Source: Desulfobacca_B sp046538075
Lineage (GTDB): Bacteria > Desulfobacterota > Desulfobaccia > Desulfobaccales > Desulfobaccaceae
Assembly (NCBI GenBank): GCA_046538075.1
Contig: JBKHJN010000003.1
Span: 1-64,000, forward strand
DNA: 64,000 bases
Direction of reading: 5' to 3'
Shown here: in pieces, positions 7,531 to 15,128 of the stretch
Layout: each line of letters begins with the position of its first letter
Position numbering within the stretch: the stretch's first letter is position 1
Translations under genes and position numbers: made by a program
The notes under the pieces: generated by a model
Told to the model about the DNA's origin: nothing
The model's input: only the letters and a program-made list of their open reading frames with translations
The model's database searches: none

Positions 7531-9312
7531 ATGGCAAAATATGATCCCACCGCCCAAGAGGATTGGCAGATCGGCGAGCTTGCGGAAGAAGAACTGGATT
7601 TTAACCGGCAATGCGACAAGATCGGCATCTTGCCCGACGAGCGCATCCCCATGGGCCGGAAAATCGGCCGGGTGGAGTACATGAAGGTCCTGGAGCGCCT
7701 AAAGGACAAGCCGGACGGCTATTACATTGACATCACCGCCATCACCCCCACCCCCCTGGGCGAAGGCAAGACGGTGACCACCATGGGCCTGATTGAAGGC
7801 CTGGGAGCCCGGGGGATGAATGTGGGCGGCGCCATCCGGCAACCCTCGGGCGGCCCCACCATGAACATCAAGGGCACCGCGGCGGGCAGCGGCATTGCCC
7901 TCTTGATCCCGATGACCGACTTCTCCCTGGGCCTCACTGGTGACATCAACGCCATCATGATTGCCAATAACCTGGCCATGGTGGCCCTGACCTCCCGGCT
8001 GCAGCATGAGTTCAACTACGACGACGAGCAACTGGCCAAGATTCCCCTCAAACGGTTGAACATCGATCCCAAAAGGGTGGAGATGAAATGGTGCTTTGAT
8101 TTGTGCGCCCAGGCCTTGCGCAACATCATCATCGGCCGGGGCACCAAGATGGACGGCTTTCAGATGGACTCCAGCTTCTGTATCGCGGTGGCCTCGGAAG
8201 TGATGGCCATCCTCTCCATGTTCAAAGACCTGCCGGACCTGCGCAAGAGGTTGGGCGAGATCACCGTGGCCTATGACAAGAAAGGCAACCCGGTCACCAC
8301 CGAGGACCTGGAGTGCGCCGGGGCCATGACCGCCTGGATGTTTAAGACCATCAACCCCACCCTGTGCGCCACTGTGGAATTGCAGCCGGTCTTTGTGCAC
8401 GCCGGTCCCTTCGGCAACATCGCGGTGGCCCAGTCTTCCATCGTCGCCTGCCGGACCGGCCTGAAGCTCTTTGACTACCACTGCACCGAGTCCGGCTTCG
8501 GCTGCGACCTAGGCTTTGAGAAGTTCTGGAACATCAAGTGCCGGGAGAGCGGGCTCAAACCCAATGTGGCGGTGCTCACCTCCTCCGTCCGGGCCCTGAA
8601 GCACCATGGGGTCAACGCCGGGGCCCTGCCCGTCCGGCCGGGGAAACCCATCCCCGACGAATACTATACCTCCACCCCCCAGACCCTGGCCTGGCTGGAG
8701 GACGGCCTGAAGAACCTAGTCCATAACATCAATATCGTCAAGAAGTCCGGCATCAAGCCGGTGGTTTCCCTCAACCGCTTTCCCACCGACAGCGATGAGG
8801 AGATCAAGATGGTCAAACGGTGCGCCGAAGCCGAAGGGGTCCGGGCCGCCGAGGGCAACTACTGGCGCTATGGCGGCGAGGGCGGCCTGGAACTGGCGGA
8901 CGCGGTGATTGATGCCTGCAAGGAAAAGGTGGACTTCAAGTTCCTCTATCCCACGGAGATGCCGCTGCGGCAAAAGATTGAAACCATCGCCCGGGAAATA
9001 TACGGCGCCGACGGCGTGGTCTATACGCCCGAGGCCGAGGTTAAGGCGAAGGCCTTCGAAGCCGACCCGCAGTTCAAAGATTATCATGTGATGATGGTGA
9101 AGACGCACCTGTCCCTGACCCACGATCCCACCCGGAAGGGGGTCCCTAAGGGCTGGCAACTGGCGGTGCGGGACTTCCTGTTGTACAGCGGCGCCAAGTA
9201 TATCTGTCCCTGTACCGGCACCATCAGCCTGATGCCCGGCACCAGCTCTAACCCGGCCTTCCGCAGAGTGGACGTCAACCTTGAGACCGGCAAACCTTAC
9301 GGGCTGTTTTAA
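7531..9312 (+). CDS. fhs: Formate-tetrahydrofolate ligase, divergent
   Basis: 593 residues. Makes 10-formyl-tetrahydrofolate from formate, ATP and tetrahydrofolate. The ATP-binding loop TPTPLGEGKTVTTMGLIEGL (about residues 72-91) and FVHAGPFGNIAVAQSS (about 290-305) identify the family. It is longer than the usual ~560 residues because of an N-terminal extension, and the second motif differs from the common HAGPFANIAHGxxS, so this is a divergent subfamily member. ATG with a strong ribosome site (aaagggagg). It lies 125 bp behind the 73-residue gene with no terminator seen between, so it is likely read from the fluoride-controlled promoter; a separate promoter in the gap cannot be excluded. 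A fluoride-tolerant isoenzyme is a fair hypothesis. Confidence 0.93.
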   Translation: MAKYDPTAQEDWQIGELAEEELDFNRQCDKIGILPDERIPMGRKIGRVEYMKVLERLKDKPDGYYIDITAITPTPLGEGKTVTTMGLIEGLGARGMNVGGAIRQPSGGPTMNIKGTAAGSGIALLIPMTDFSLGLTGDINAIMIANNLAMVALTSRLQHEFNYDDEQLAKIPLKRLNIDPKRVEMKWCFDLCAQALRNIIIGRGTKMDGFQMDSSFCIAVASEVMAILSMFKDLPDLRKRLGEITVAYDKKGNPVTTEDLECAGAMTAWMFKTINPTLCATVELQPVFVHAGPFGNIAVAQSSIVACRTGLKLFDYHCTESGFGCDLGFEKFWNIKCRESGLKPNVAVLTSSVRALKHHGVNAGALPVRPGKPIPDEYYTSTPQTLAWLEDGLKNLVHNINIVKKSGIKPVVSLNRFPTDSDEEIKMVKRCAEAEGVRAAEGNYWRYGGEGGLELADAVIDACKEKVDFKFLYPTEMPLRQKIETIAREIYGADGVVYTPEAEVKAKAFEADPQFKDYHVMMVKTHLSLTHDPTRKGVPKGWQLAVRDFLLYSGAKYICPCTGTISLMPGTSSNPAFRRVDVNLETGKPYGLF

Positions 9313-9363
9313 TTAAGGTCCTCTCATTCCAGCTCCCATGAGCCTGGAAGTCTTTTCAACGAG

Positions 9364-9401
9364 CCTCTTCGGCTTTCGGCTAGACCCGGAAGCCGGAGAG
9401 G
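9364..9401. terminator. Strong stem-loop between converging genes
   Basis: CCTCT-CGGCTT-CGG pairs with CCG-AAGCCG-AGAGG (one bulge), a 14-15 bp stem. It sits between the convergent ligase gene and the prenyltransferase-fold gene. There is no T tract on either side, so termination may be Rho-assisted or the hairpin may protect 3' ends. Confidence 0.5.
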
Positions 9402-9470
9402 GCTGTAACCTGGCCTGCTTCTCAAAACTCTCCTAACCTTACGGGAGGCCAGCTTAAAGGGTTTTTAACT

Positions 9471-10283
9471 TTAAATTTTATTAATATCTTCAAGGCTGGT
9501 TTTGGGGTCAGGGATCTGTCCCAACAGCCGAAGTGATTTCACTGCCTGGAAGGAACTTTCGAGGAAGGCCACGCCGCCGCTTTTTCTGGCAAAACCGCCC
9601 ACGCGAGTCTGGCAGGATAAAATAAAATCGATAATCTTGCCCCGGTTTGCCGGGTGGTCGCCGATTATCCGATAAATCTCTAAGGCCGGCAAGACGTTGT
9701 CCATAAATGAGGTAGTCCCGGGTTTGAAACCAAAGCCTCCGTCCGGGCATTCACAGGCCTGCACCCACTTGGCCCAATAGGCGAGTTCTAAAGATGTTAG
9801 ATGCCCCGATTTAAGTTCCAGATAGTAATGCAGGTCTTTAATGATGAAATGGGGAGGCAAAGACAACTTATGCAAATCATTAGGGCATCTTAACAATGGG
9901 GGAGTGCTGTTATTTAAAATCTCGGCAATTTTCCGCCAGTAGTAGGCTTCCTCTAGACTAGGGATGCGATCCATATTCAAAAGCAAGGGTTTACCCATAG
10001 GAAGGTGGAATTTCTGGCGCAAATAAAGCAGCGCATAGACCATTTTGACCCCGCGGCTAATCTCTGGCTCCTGTTGGGAGACATATAATGGAGTCTGATT
10101 TAAGACCTCTTCCTGCCCCAGGATCTCCAGGATGCGCACGGCATAGTAGGTATCCTCCAGGGTGGCGGGCAGGCGCGGTGTGAGCCCGAAGCCGCCACTG
10201 GGTTTTTGGCGTTCTAGCACATAATCCGCTAATTTTCTAGCTGATGCTGTTTTCAGTAGTATGTGAGAGCAGCAGGAAAGCAT
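9471..10283 (-). CDS. Prenyltransferase/terpenoid-cyclase-fold repeat protein
   Basis: 270 residues with at least three alpha-alpha barrel repeats containing the GGFG core: QKPSGGFGLTPRLPATLEDTYYA (about 30-52), CPDGGFGFKPGTTSFMDNVLPALE (about 178-201) and CQTRVGGFARKSGGVAFLESSF (about 222-243). This is the repeat of protein prenyltransferase beta subunits and squalene-cyclase-like proteins. It lacks an obvious DxDD cyclase motif, so enzymatic activity is uncertain. ATG 10283 has a poor ribosome site, so the exact start is open. It is directly behind the leftward fluoride riboswitch at 10412-10508, an unusual partner for that RNA. Confidence 0.75.
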   Translation of the reverse strand: MLSCCSHILLKTASARKLADYVLERQKPSGGFGLTPRLPATLEDTYYAVRILEILGQEEVLNQTPLYVSQQEPEISRGVKMVYALLYLRQKFHLPMGKPLLLNMDRIPSLEEAYYWRKIAEILNNSTPPLLRCPNDLHKLSLPPHFIIKDLHYYLELKSGHLTSLELAYWAKWVQACECPDGGFGFKPGTTSFMDNVLPALEIYRIIGDHPANRGKIIDFILSCQTRVGGFARKSGGVAFLESSFQAVKSLRLLGQIPDPKTSLEDINKI

Positions 10284-10411
10284 GGCTCATCTTGGGGGTG
10301 ATTAACTCTTTGTGTTGCATTACGCCCAGCTTCCGGGTCGATGGTAACCTTAGCTGGTTCCGAAAAGCAGCAGCAGGCTTTCTCCGCTTGCTGAAGGGGC
10401 AGCCTGCCAAT

Positions 10412-10450
10412 AAAAAAAGCCCCTGATCGCCTGGCGGCCAGATCAGGAGC
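10412..10450 (-). terminator. Riboswitch-controlled intrinsic terminator
   Basis: Stem CTGATC/GATCAG extended by GCTC/GGGC, with an inner GGC/GCC stem, then seven U. Overlaps the 3' strand of the aptamer. Confidence 0.88.
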
Positions 10451-10508
10451 CATCAGCAATGATTGCGGTTTGGTGGAGTTTCTCCCTCCTCGGCGGACTC
10501 CATCGCCG
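10412..10508 (-). promoter_or_regulatory. Fluoride riboswitch (crcB RNA) with terminator, leftward 2
   Basis: On the minus strand: GGCGATGGAGTCCGCC (10507-10492), an extra small hairpin (GGAG...CTCC), AAACCGC, a stem ending CATTGC, then TGATGGCTCCTGAT. Terminator GCTCCTGATC...GATCAGGGGC plus seven U (10450-10412) shares the 3' aptamer strand. All key fluoride aptamer blocks are present. It controls the prenyltransferase-fold gene. Confidence 0.94.
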
Positions 10509-10517
10509 TTTAGTTAA

Positions 10518-10545
10518 TTTTTAACCTACTGCACTAAATTGTCAA
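10518..10545 (-). promoter_or_regulatory. Sigma-70 promoter of leftward fluoride operon 2
   Basis: On the minus strand a consensus TTGACA (10545-10540), 16 bp, TAAAAA (10523-10518); the transcript would start just before the aptamer. Confidence 0.72.
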
Positions 10546-10574
10546 GATAATGATTTAAACATTGTTTCTTTATA

Positions 10575-10603
10575 TTGACATTATATGCCGCTTCGGGTAA
10601 CAT
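10575..10603 (+). promoter_or_regulatory. Sigma-70 promoter of rightward fluoride operon 2
   Basis: Consensus TTGACA (10575-10580), 17 bp, TAACAT (10598-10603), six bases before the aptamer. Confidence 0.85.
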
Positions 10604-10609
10604 TAAATA

Positions 10610-10692
10610 GGCGATGAAGTCCGCCGCAACCGCCTCGGCTCTTATGCCGGGGATAATGACTTCTGCTAATAACCGGGCAGAAGTTTTTTTTT
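10610..10692 (+). promoter_or_regulatory. Fluoride riboswitch (crcB RNA) with terminator, rightward 2
   Basis: GGCGATGAAGTCCGCC (10610-10625), GCAACCGC, a stem (CTCGGC...GCCGGG) and ATAATGACTTCTGC, the complete fluoride aptamer. The terminator ACTTCTGC...GCAGAAGT followed by a run of T (10659-10692) competes with it. The dynamin-like gene starts 26 bp later. Confidence 0.94.
10659..10692 (+). terminator. Riboswitch-controlled intrinsic terminator
   Basis: 8-bp stem ACTTCTGC/GCAGAAGT with a 10-base loop and eight further T; shares its 5' arm with the aptamer. Confidence 0.9.
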
Positions 10693-10717
10693 GGCCCGAT
10701 GGCAGGAGGACCTTCTT

Positions 10718-12469
10718 ATGGGAACTTACCAACAACTCCAGGAGGCCCTGGTTCAGCAGTTAACCCAGTTGGCAAGCCTTCCGGAATTCCAGGGGCCCGG
10801 TCTGGAACGGCTGATGCACAAACTGCGCCAGAACCGCTTCCACCTGGTAGTACTGGGGGCCTTTAAGCGGGGCAAGAGTACCCTGATCAACGCCCTGCTG
10901 GGAGACCAGATCCTGCCCACCGCCATCATCCCGCTCACCTCCGTGGTCACCATCCTCAGCTACGGAGACCGGTTAACCATCGAAGTGCGCTTCCACAATG
11001 GCCAGCGGCGGCAGATCTCCCCCGCTGAGCTAGTGGACTACATTACTGAGAAAGGCAACCCCGGCAATCGCAAGGGGGTTCAGGAAGTAGAGATCACTTA
11101 CCCCTCCGAATATCTCAAAGACGGGGTGCGTATCATCGATACCCCCGGCGTAGGCTCAGTTTATAGCCATAATACTGAGGTGGCTTATAACTATCTGCCC
11201 CAGGTGGACGCCGCGGTATTCGTGGTCACGGTGGACCCGCCCCTGTCGGCGGCGGAACATGAGTTTCTGCGGGACATCCGGGACTATGTCCACAAGCTCT
11301 TTTTTGTCCTGAACAAAATCGATTACGTGGCGGAGGCGGAGCGCCGGGAAGCCCTGGAATTCACCGCCCAGGTGCTGCAGAACGAGCTGGCCGCCGAACA
11401 GGTAAAAATCTTTCCCATGTCCGCTAAGATGGCTCTGGACGGCAAGACCAACGGGCATCCGGAACTTCTGGAAGCGAGTCTCCTGCCCCCCTTCGAAGAG
11501 CATCTGCGCCAGTTCCTCTACCGGGAAAAAGGGCGGGTGTTTTTGATCTCCTGTGTCAGCGGGGCCCTGAAAGCCATCACCGACTCCACCCTGGCCCTCA
11601 AGGTGGAACGCCAGGCCAGCGGCCTGCCCCTGAAGGAGTTGGAAGAGAAGATCGCTCGCTTTGACCTGGAATTGCAAGGGCTGGAGAAAGAGCGGGAAAT
11701 GTCGCTGTTCTTGCTGGAGGGCCGCCTCAAAGGTGTAATTGCTCAGGTGGACGCCGACCTGGAGGCTTTTAGAAAAAAGACTACCGCCCGCCTGCGCCAG
11801 GAGGTGGAAGCGACCTTCCATCAAAAGAGCCGGGCCGCCGGGGACTTGCGCCAGGAGATGGAGGACTTTCTCTTTGCGGTGCTGCGGGATGTCTTCACTA
11901 CCTGGCGTCGCCAGGAAATCGAAAAGCTCTCCCAGGCATTGGCCGAGACCCACCAGGACTTTGCCACCCGGATCAACGCCATTCTGGAACGGTTAACTCA
12001 GTTGACTGCCCGCATCTTCGACTTTTCTCTCCGGGGCTTTGCGGTGGAGGAGGCTTTTACCGAGTTGCAGCAATTCTGGTTCAGGTTTAAGGATGACCCG
12101 GTGGGTTTGGAAATCTTGCAAATGACCGCCACTTCCCTCCTCCCCCGGGCCTTGACTAGGGGTTTGTTGCTGAAAAAGCTGTTGGAGAATATATCCGAAC
12201 TGGTAGATAAACATTGCGGGCGCCTGCGCTACGATTTTCACCAGCGCCTTCAGGATATTGCCCGGGACTTCCGCCAGACCTGGCTCGCCCGGATTGATGA
12301 TACTACCCAGGGCATTCGCCAGGCCCTGGAGCGGGCCCGGGCTCAGAAACAGACCAGCGCCCAAGCGGCCGCAGCGCGGGCGGGGCAACTGGATCAGAGT
12401 CTGACCGCCATTATGACGGCCGAATCGGAACTACTGGCCTTGAAGGAGCGTATCCAAGCAGCCTGGTAA
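10718..12469 (+). CDS. Dynamin-like GTPase (bacterial dynamin family)
   Basis: 583 residues. G1 loop GAFKRGKSTLINALLG (about residues 47-62), switch I Thr region PLTSVVT, G3 DTPGVGS, and G4 NKIDY give a complete dynamin-type GTPase; the remainder is long helices with coiled-coil character (for example LEEKIARFDLELQGLEKERE), matching the stalk/bundle of bacterial dynamins, which bind and remodel membranes. A hydrophobic patch about residue 460-490 could be the membrane paddle. ATG 10718 is chosen over an upstream TTG because aggagga stands seven bases before it and the TTG overlaps the terminator. Directly under a fluoride riboswitch, which is unusual. Confidence 0.9.
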   Translation: MGTYQQLQEALVQQLTQLASLPEFQGPGLERLMHKLRQNRFHLVVLGAFKRGKSTLINALLGDQILPTAIIPLTSVVTILSYGDRLTIEVRFHNGQRRQISPAELVDYITEKGNPGNRKGVQEVEITYPSEYLKDGVRIIDTPGVGSVYSHNTEVAYNYLPQVDAAVFVVTVDPPLSAAEHEFLRDIRDYVHKLFFVLNKIDYVAEAERREALEFTAQVLQNELAAEQVKIFPMSAKMALDGKTNGHPELLEASLLPPFEEHLRQFLYREKGRVFLISCVSGALKAITDSTLALKVERQASGLPLKELEEKIARFDLELQGLEKEREMSLFLLEGRLKGVIAQVDADLEAFRKKTTARLRQEVEATFHQKSRAAGDLRQEMEDFLFAVLRDVFTTWRRQEIEKLSQALAETHQDFATRINAILERLTQLTARIFDFSLRGFAVEEAFTELQQFWFRFKDDPVGLEILQMTATSLLPRALTRGLLLKKLLENISELVDKHCGRLRYDFHQRLQDIARDFRQTWLARIDDTTQGIRQALERARAQKQTSAQAAAARAGQLDQSLTAIMTAESELLALKERIQAAW

Positions 12470-12632
12470 TAAAAAATTAATCTATCTGGCCGGCTACCGT
12501 AAAAAATTCATTAAATTCGCAGTGACTTGAATCTAGCAAATTTGACCTTGTTTTCTGAATAGTGCCCCAATTCTTTCTAAAAGGTAACAGTTAAGGAAAT
12601 TTAAACGCTTTTGTAAACCAAAGGGAGGATTA

Positions 12633-13268
12633 ATGACTCAAATTATCTTGGTCCGCCATGGCCAGACTCCGTGGAATAAAGATAAGATTTTTCGCGGCTC
12701 CAAGGACATTCCCTTGAACGACCAAGGCCAGGAGGAAGCTCGCCTGGCCGGAGAATGGCTGAAAGATGAGACCATCCATGCCGCCTATACTTCGCCCCTC
12801 TCCCGGTCACGGCAAACTGCGTTGACTATTGCTCAACATCACAACCTGGAGGTACAAGACCTACCGGGTCTGAGCGACCTCTGTTACGGCGATTGGGAAG
12901 GCTTGCCTCTTACAGAGGTGAAGTTAAAATATGCCGACCTTTACCGCCAATGGGAGACCGCTCCTCATACGGTGCGCTTCCCTGGGGGGGAAACTCTGGA
13001 AGAAGTGGGCAGTCGCGCCCTGGCGGCAGCGCAGGATGTCATTCAACGCTATCCCGATCAGGTCGTCCTGCTAGCGGCTCATCGCGCCGTTAACAAGGTC
13101 CTGATCGCCGCTCTCATCGGCCTGGACAACTCGCATTTCTGGCGCATCGGCCAAGACACCACTGCCATCAACCGGTTTTCTTATGTTGATGGCGTCTGGC
13201 AGATCTTGTCCCTCAACGAAGTCTGTCACCTGCGGGGGATGGAAAGGGGCGCCTATGTGGATTTTTAG
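12633..13268 (+). CDS. Phosphoglycerate mutase-like histidine phosphatase
   Basis: 211 residues. The N-terminal catalytic motif LVRHGQTPWN and the later LLAAHRAVNKVLI (second His) define the histidine phosphatase superfamily; length and sequence fit the GpmB/CobC branch (cofactor-dependent mutase or phosphatase). Metabolic role cannot be fixed between 3-phosphoglycerate mutase, alpha-ribazole phosphatase and broad phosphatase. Strong ribosome site (aaagggagg). It follows the dynamin gene by 163 bp and faces enolase, the next enzyme in glycolysis, which favours a glycolytic or 2-phosphoglycerate-relief role. The 163-bp gap before it is AT-rich, and I see no riboswitch there. Confidence 0.85.
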   Translation: MTQIILVRHGQTPWNKDKIFRGSKDIPLNDQGQEEARLAGEWLKDETIHAAYTSPLSRSRQTALTIAQHHNLEVQDLPGLSDLCYGDWEGLPLTEVKLKYADLYRQWETAPHTVRFPGGETLEEVGSRALAAAQDVIQRYPDQVVLLAAHRAVNKVLIAALIGLDNSHFWRIGQDTTAINRFSYVDGVWQILSLNEVCHLRGMERGAYVDF

Positions 13269-13404
13269 GAGAAAAAAATCTTTGTCCTTGGTGCTTTGCT
13301 CACTATCATACCAGACGAGACAGTTATCACCGGACCATCAAAAATTGCAGAGATTATCTGCATATAGGAGGTGTTTGATCGGCGCTAAGTTCGGAGCAAG
13401 GCAG

Positions 13405-13429
13405 CTATCAAAAAGGTTGATAGTTTTTT
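13405..13429 (+). terminator. Intrinsic terminator after the mutase gene
   Basis: CTATCAA/TTGATAG stem with a five-base loop and six T. The surrounding 13269-13520 gap holds no gene. Confidence 0.65.
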
Positions 13430-13520
13430 GTGGGACCACCACCAAACTCACCGGGGACCATGGAGCGCAGCGTCCCACCCGTCCGATATAGCGCCTGGTT
13501 ATACCTCCTGAATAGCACCA

Positions 13521-14792
13521 TCACCAGTAAAACAAAGCTTCTTCGCCAATCTCTTGCTCGATCTCCAACAGACGATTGTATTTGGCGATCCGCTCGCTGC
13601 GACTCGCCGATCCGGTCTTTAGGTGTCCCCCATCCATTGCCACGGCAAAATCGGCCAAGAAGGTATCTTCCGTCTCTCCGGAACGATGTGAGAGAAAATA
13701 GCGCCAGCCTGCCTCACGACACATGCGTACTGCTTCGATAGTTTCAGATACTGTGCCGATCTGATTTAGTTTGATCAGCGCCGAATTCGCAGTGCGTTCT
13801 TTGATCCCCCGGGCTAGGTATTGGGTATTGGTGACAAATATGTCGTCGCCGACAACTTCGATTTTTTCGCCATATCTGGCGGTAAACTGCTTGAAACCTT
13901 CCCAGTCCCCTTCCGCCAAGGGGTCTTCCCAGAGAACGATTGGGTATTGCTCGAGCCAATCGCCGGCCAGCCCAATCAGCTCGCGGCTAGTCATTTTTCC
14001 GACTTGCGAGCGCTTCAGGTCATACTCTCCGACCCGATCCAGTGCAAAGGAATTTGCGGCGCTGTCTAAGGCAATGGCAATCTGCTCCCCGGGCTTATAT
14101 CCGGCCTTTTCAATCGCCTGCAAGATCGTTTCTATTGCGTCCTCGTTGCTGGAGAAATTCGGCGCAAAACCCCCCTCGTCACCAACGCTTGTCGCCAGCT
14201 CCCGACTCTTTAAAATTTCCTTGAGGGTATGGAATGTTTCCGCAACGTAACGGAGCCCCTCCCGGAAAGAAGGCGCGCCAATCGGAACAGCCATGAACTC
14301 CTGGAAGTCCACACTGTTATCGGCATGTTGGCCGCCATTGACGATGTTCATGCAGGGGACCGGCAGTCTTCTTGCCCCAGCACCACCAAGGTATTGGTAC
14401 AGAGGGAGCTGAGCGGATTGAGCCGCGGCTCGGGCCACAGCCATGGATACCCCTAAAATAGCGTTGGCACCCAAGTTGCTTTTATTCGGGGTGCCATCCA
14501 GTTCGATGAGGAGGCGGTCTGTTTCGGTCTGCCGGCTGGGGTCATGGCCGACGAGGTGCGAGGCGATGATAGTGTTAACGTTCTCCACGGCCTTAAGCAC
14601 GCCTTTGCCGCCATAGCGGCCTTTATCCCCATCCCGCAGTTCCACCGCTTCGTTTTCGCCGGTGGAGGCACCGGAAGGCACGGACGCCGAGGCAGAGATG
14701 CCATTGTCCAGTGTAACATAAGCCCGCAGCGTCGGGTTACCGCGGGAATCCAGAATTTCCATGGCTCGGACGGATACTATTCTTGCACTCAT
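13521..14792 (-). CDS. eno: Enolase, divergent paralogue type
   Basis: 423 residues, interconverts 2-phosphoglycerate and phosphoenolpyruvate. MEILDSRGNPT, SVGDEGGFAPNF, ALIKLNQIGTVSETIEA (catalytic Lys) and SHRSGETEDTF are all present, with the acidic Mg2+ ligands (LWEDPLAEGDWEGF, EVVGDDIFVTN). The segment before KTGSASRSERIAKYN reads AVAMDGGHL where typical enolases have small residues and AGQI, so it is not the common type. Fluoride plus phosphate and Mg2+ inhibits ordinary enolase, and the gene lies beside the fluoride riboswitches, so a resistant variant is a reasonable idea. Own promoter and structured leader upstream; ribosome site ggaaagga. Confidence 0.95.
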   Translation of the reverse strand: MSARIVSVRAMEILDSRGNPTLRAYVTLDNGISASASVPSGASTGENEAVELRDGDKGRYGGKGVLKAVENVNTIIASHLVGHDPSRQTETDRLLIELDGTPNKSNLGANAILGVSMAVARAAAQSAQLPLYQYLGGAGARRLPVPCMNIVNGGQHADNSVDFQEFMAVPIGAPSFREGLRYVAETFHTLKEILKSRELATSVGDEGGFAPNFSSNEDAIETILQAIEKAGYKPGEQIAIALDSAANSFALDRVGEYDLKRSQVGKMTSRELIGLAGDWLEQYPIVLWEDPLAEGDWEGFKQFTARYGEKIEVVGDDIFVTNTQYLARGIKERTANSALIKLNQIGTVSETIEAVRMCREAGWRYFLSHRSGETEDTFLADFAVAMDGGHLKTGSASRSERIAKYNRLLEIEQEIGEEALFYW

Positions 14793-14882
14793 AATTGGTC
14801 CTTTCCGTATTCGGAGGATGGGCGGGTGCGGTTTGGCCCGGATTAGATGTGCTCCTGAGTCGCGGCTCTTTGATTGAAATTA

Positions 14883-14942
14883 AAAATCCCCGTTCTCGCC
14901 GGGTTGCCTACCTCCCAGGTGGCAGGCATCGTTTATCGACAT
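14883..14942 (-). promoter_or_regulatory. Structured 5' leader of enolase, possible riboswitch/attenuator
   Basis: From the predicted start the minus-strand RNA holds a stem GCCTGCC/GGTAGGC with a CCTGGGA loop (14930-14908), then AACCCGGCGAGAACGGGG followed by five U (to 14883), which resembles a weak intrinsic terminator. It lacks the fluoride aptamer blocks. The loop and compact size are reminiscent of small ion-sensing leaders such as the nhaA-I or DUF1646 motifs, but I cannot confirm any family by eye. Between it and the start codon lie about 90 bases with no further clear signal. Confidence 0.4.
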
Positions 14943-14948
14943 GATCAA

Positions 14949-14977
14949 ATTTTAGGTTACGACAGGATCCAAGTCAA
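14949..14977 (-). promoter_or_regulatory. Sigma-70 promoter of enolase
   Basis: On the minus strand TTGACT (14977-14972), 17 bp, TAAAAT (14954-14949), placing the start about 150 bases before the enolase ATG. Confidence 0.75.
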
Positions 14978-15128
14978 GCCAGAGATGGTTTGCCAAAGGG
15001 AAAGCGAAAACCTTGGCAAAAGTTTTTAGATCTTGCCAAACCAGAAAGTTATCGAATTTATTGGAAAGATTGTGATATGCCCTGGATATCAGCATCAGCC
15101 TGATGCCATCAAAAACTGGGGGTGGAGC

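Noticed and set aside
10253..10459. Open reading frame of 68 codons on the minus strand
   Set aside because: It lies across the fluoride riboswitch terminator and leader and has no protein-like composition.
12470..12632. A fifth fluoride riboswitch before the mutase gene
   Set aside because: None of the aptamer blocks (GGnGATG, AACCG, TGATG) is present; the gap is plain AT-rich DNA.
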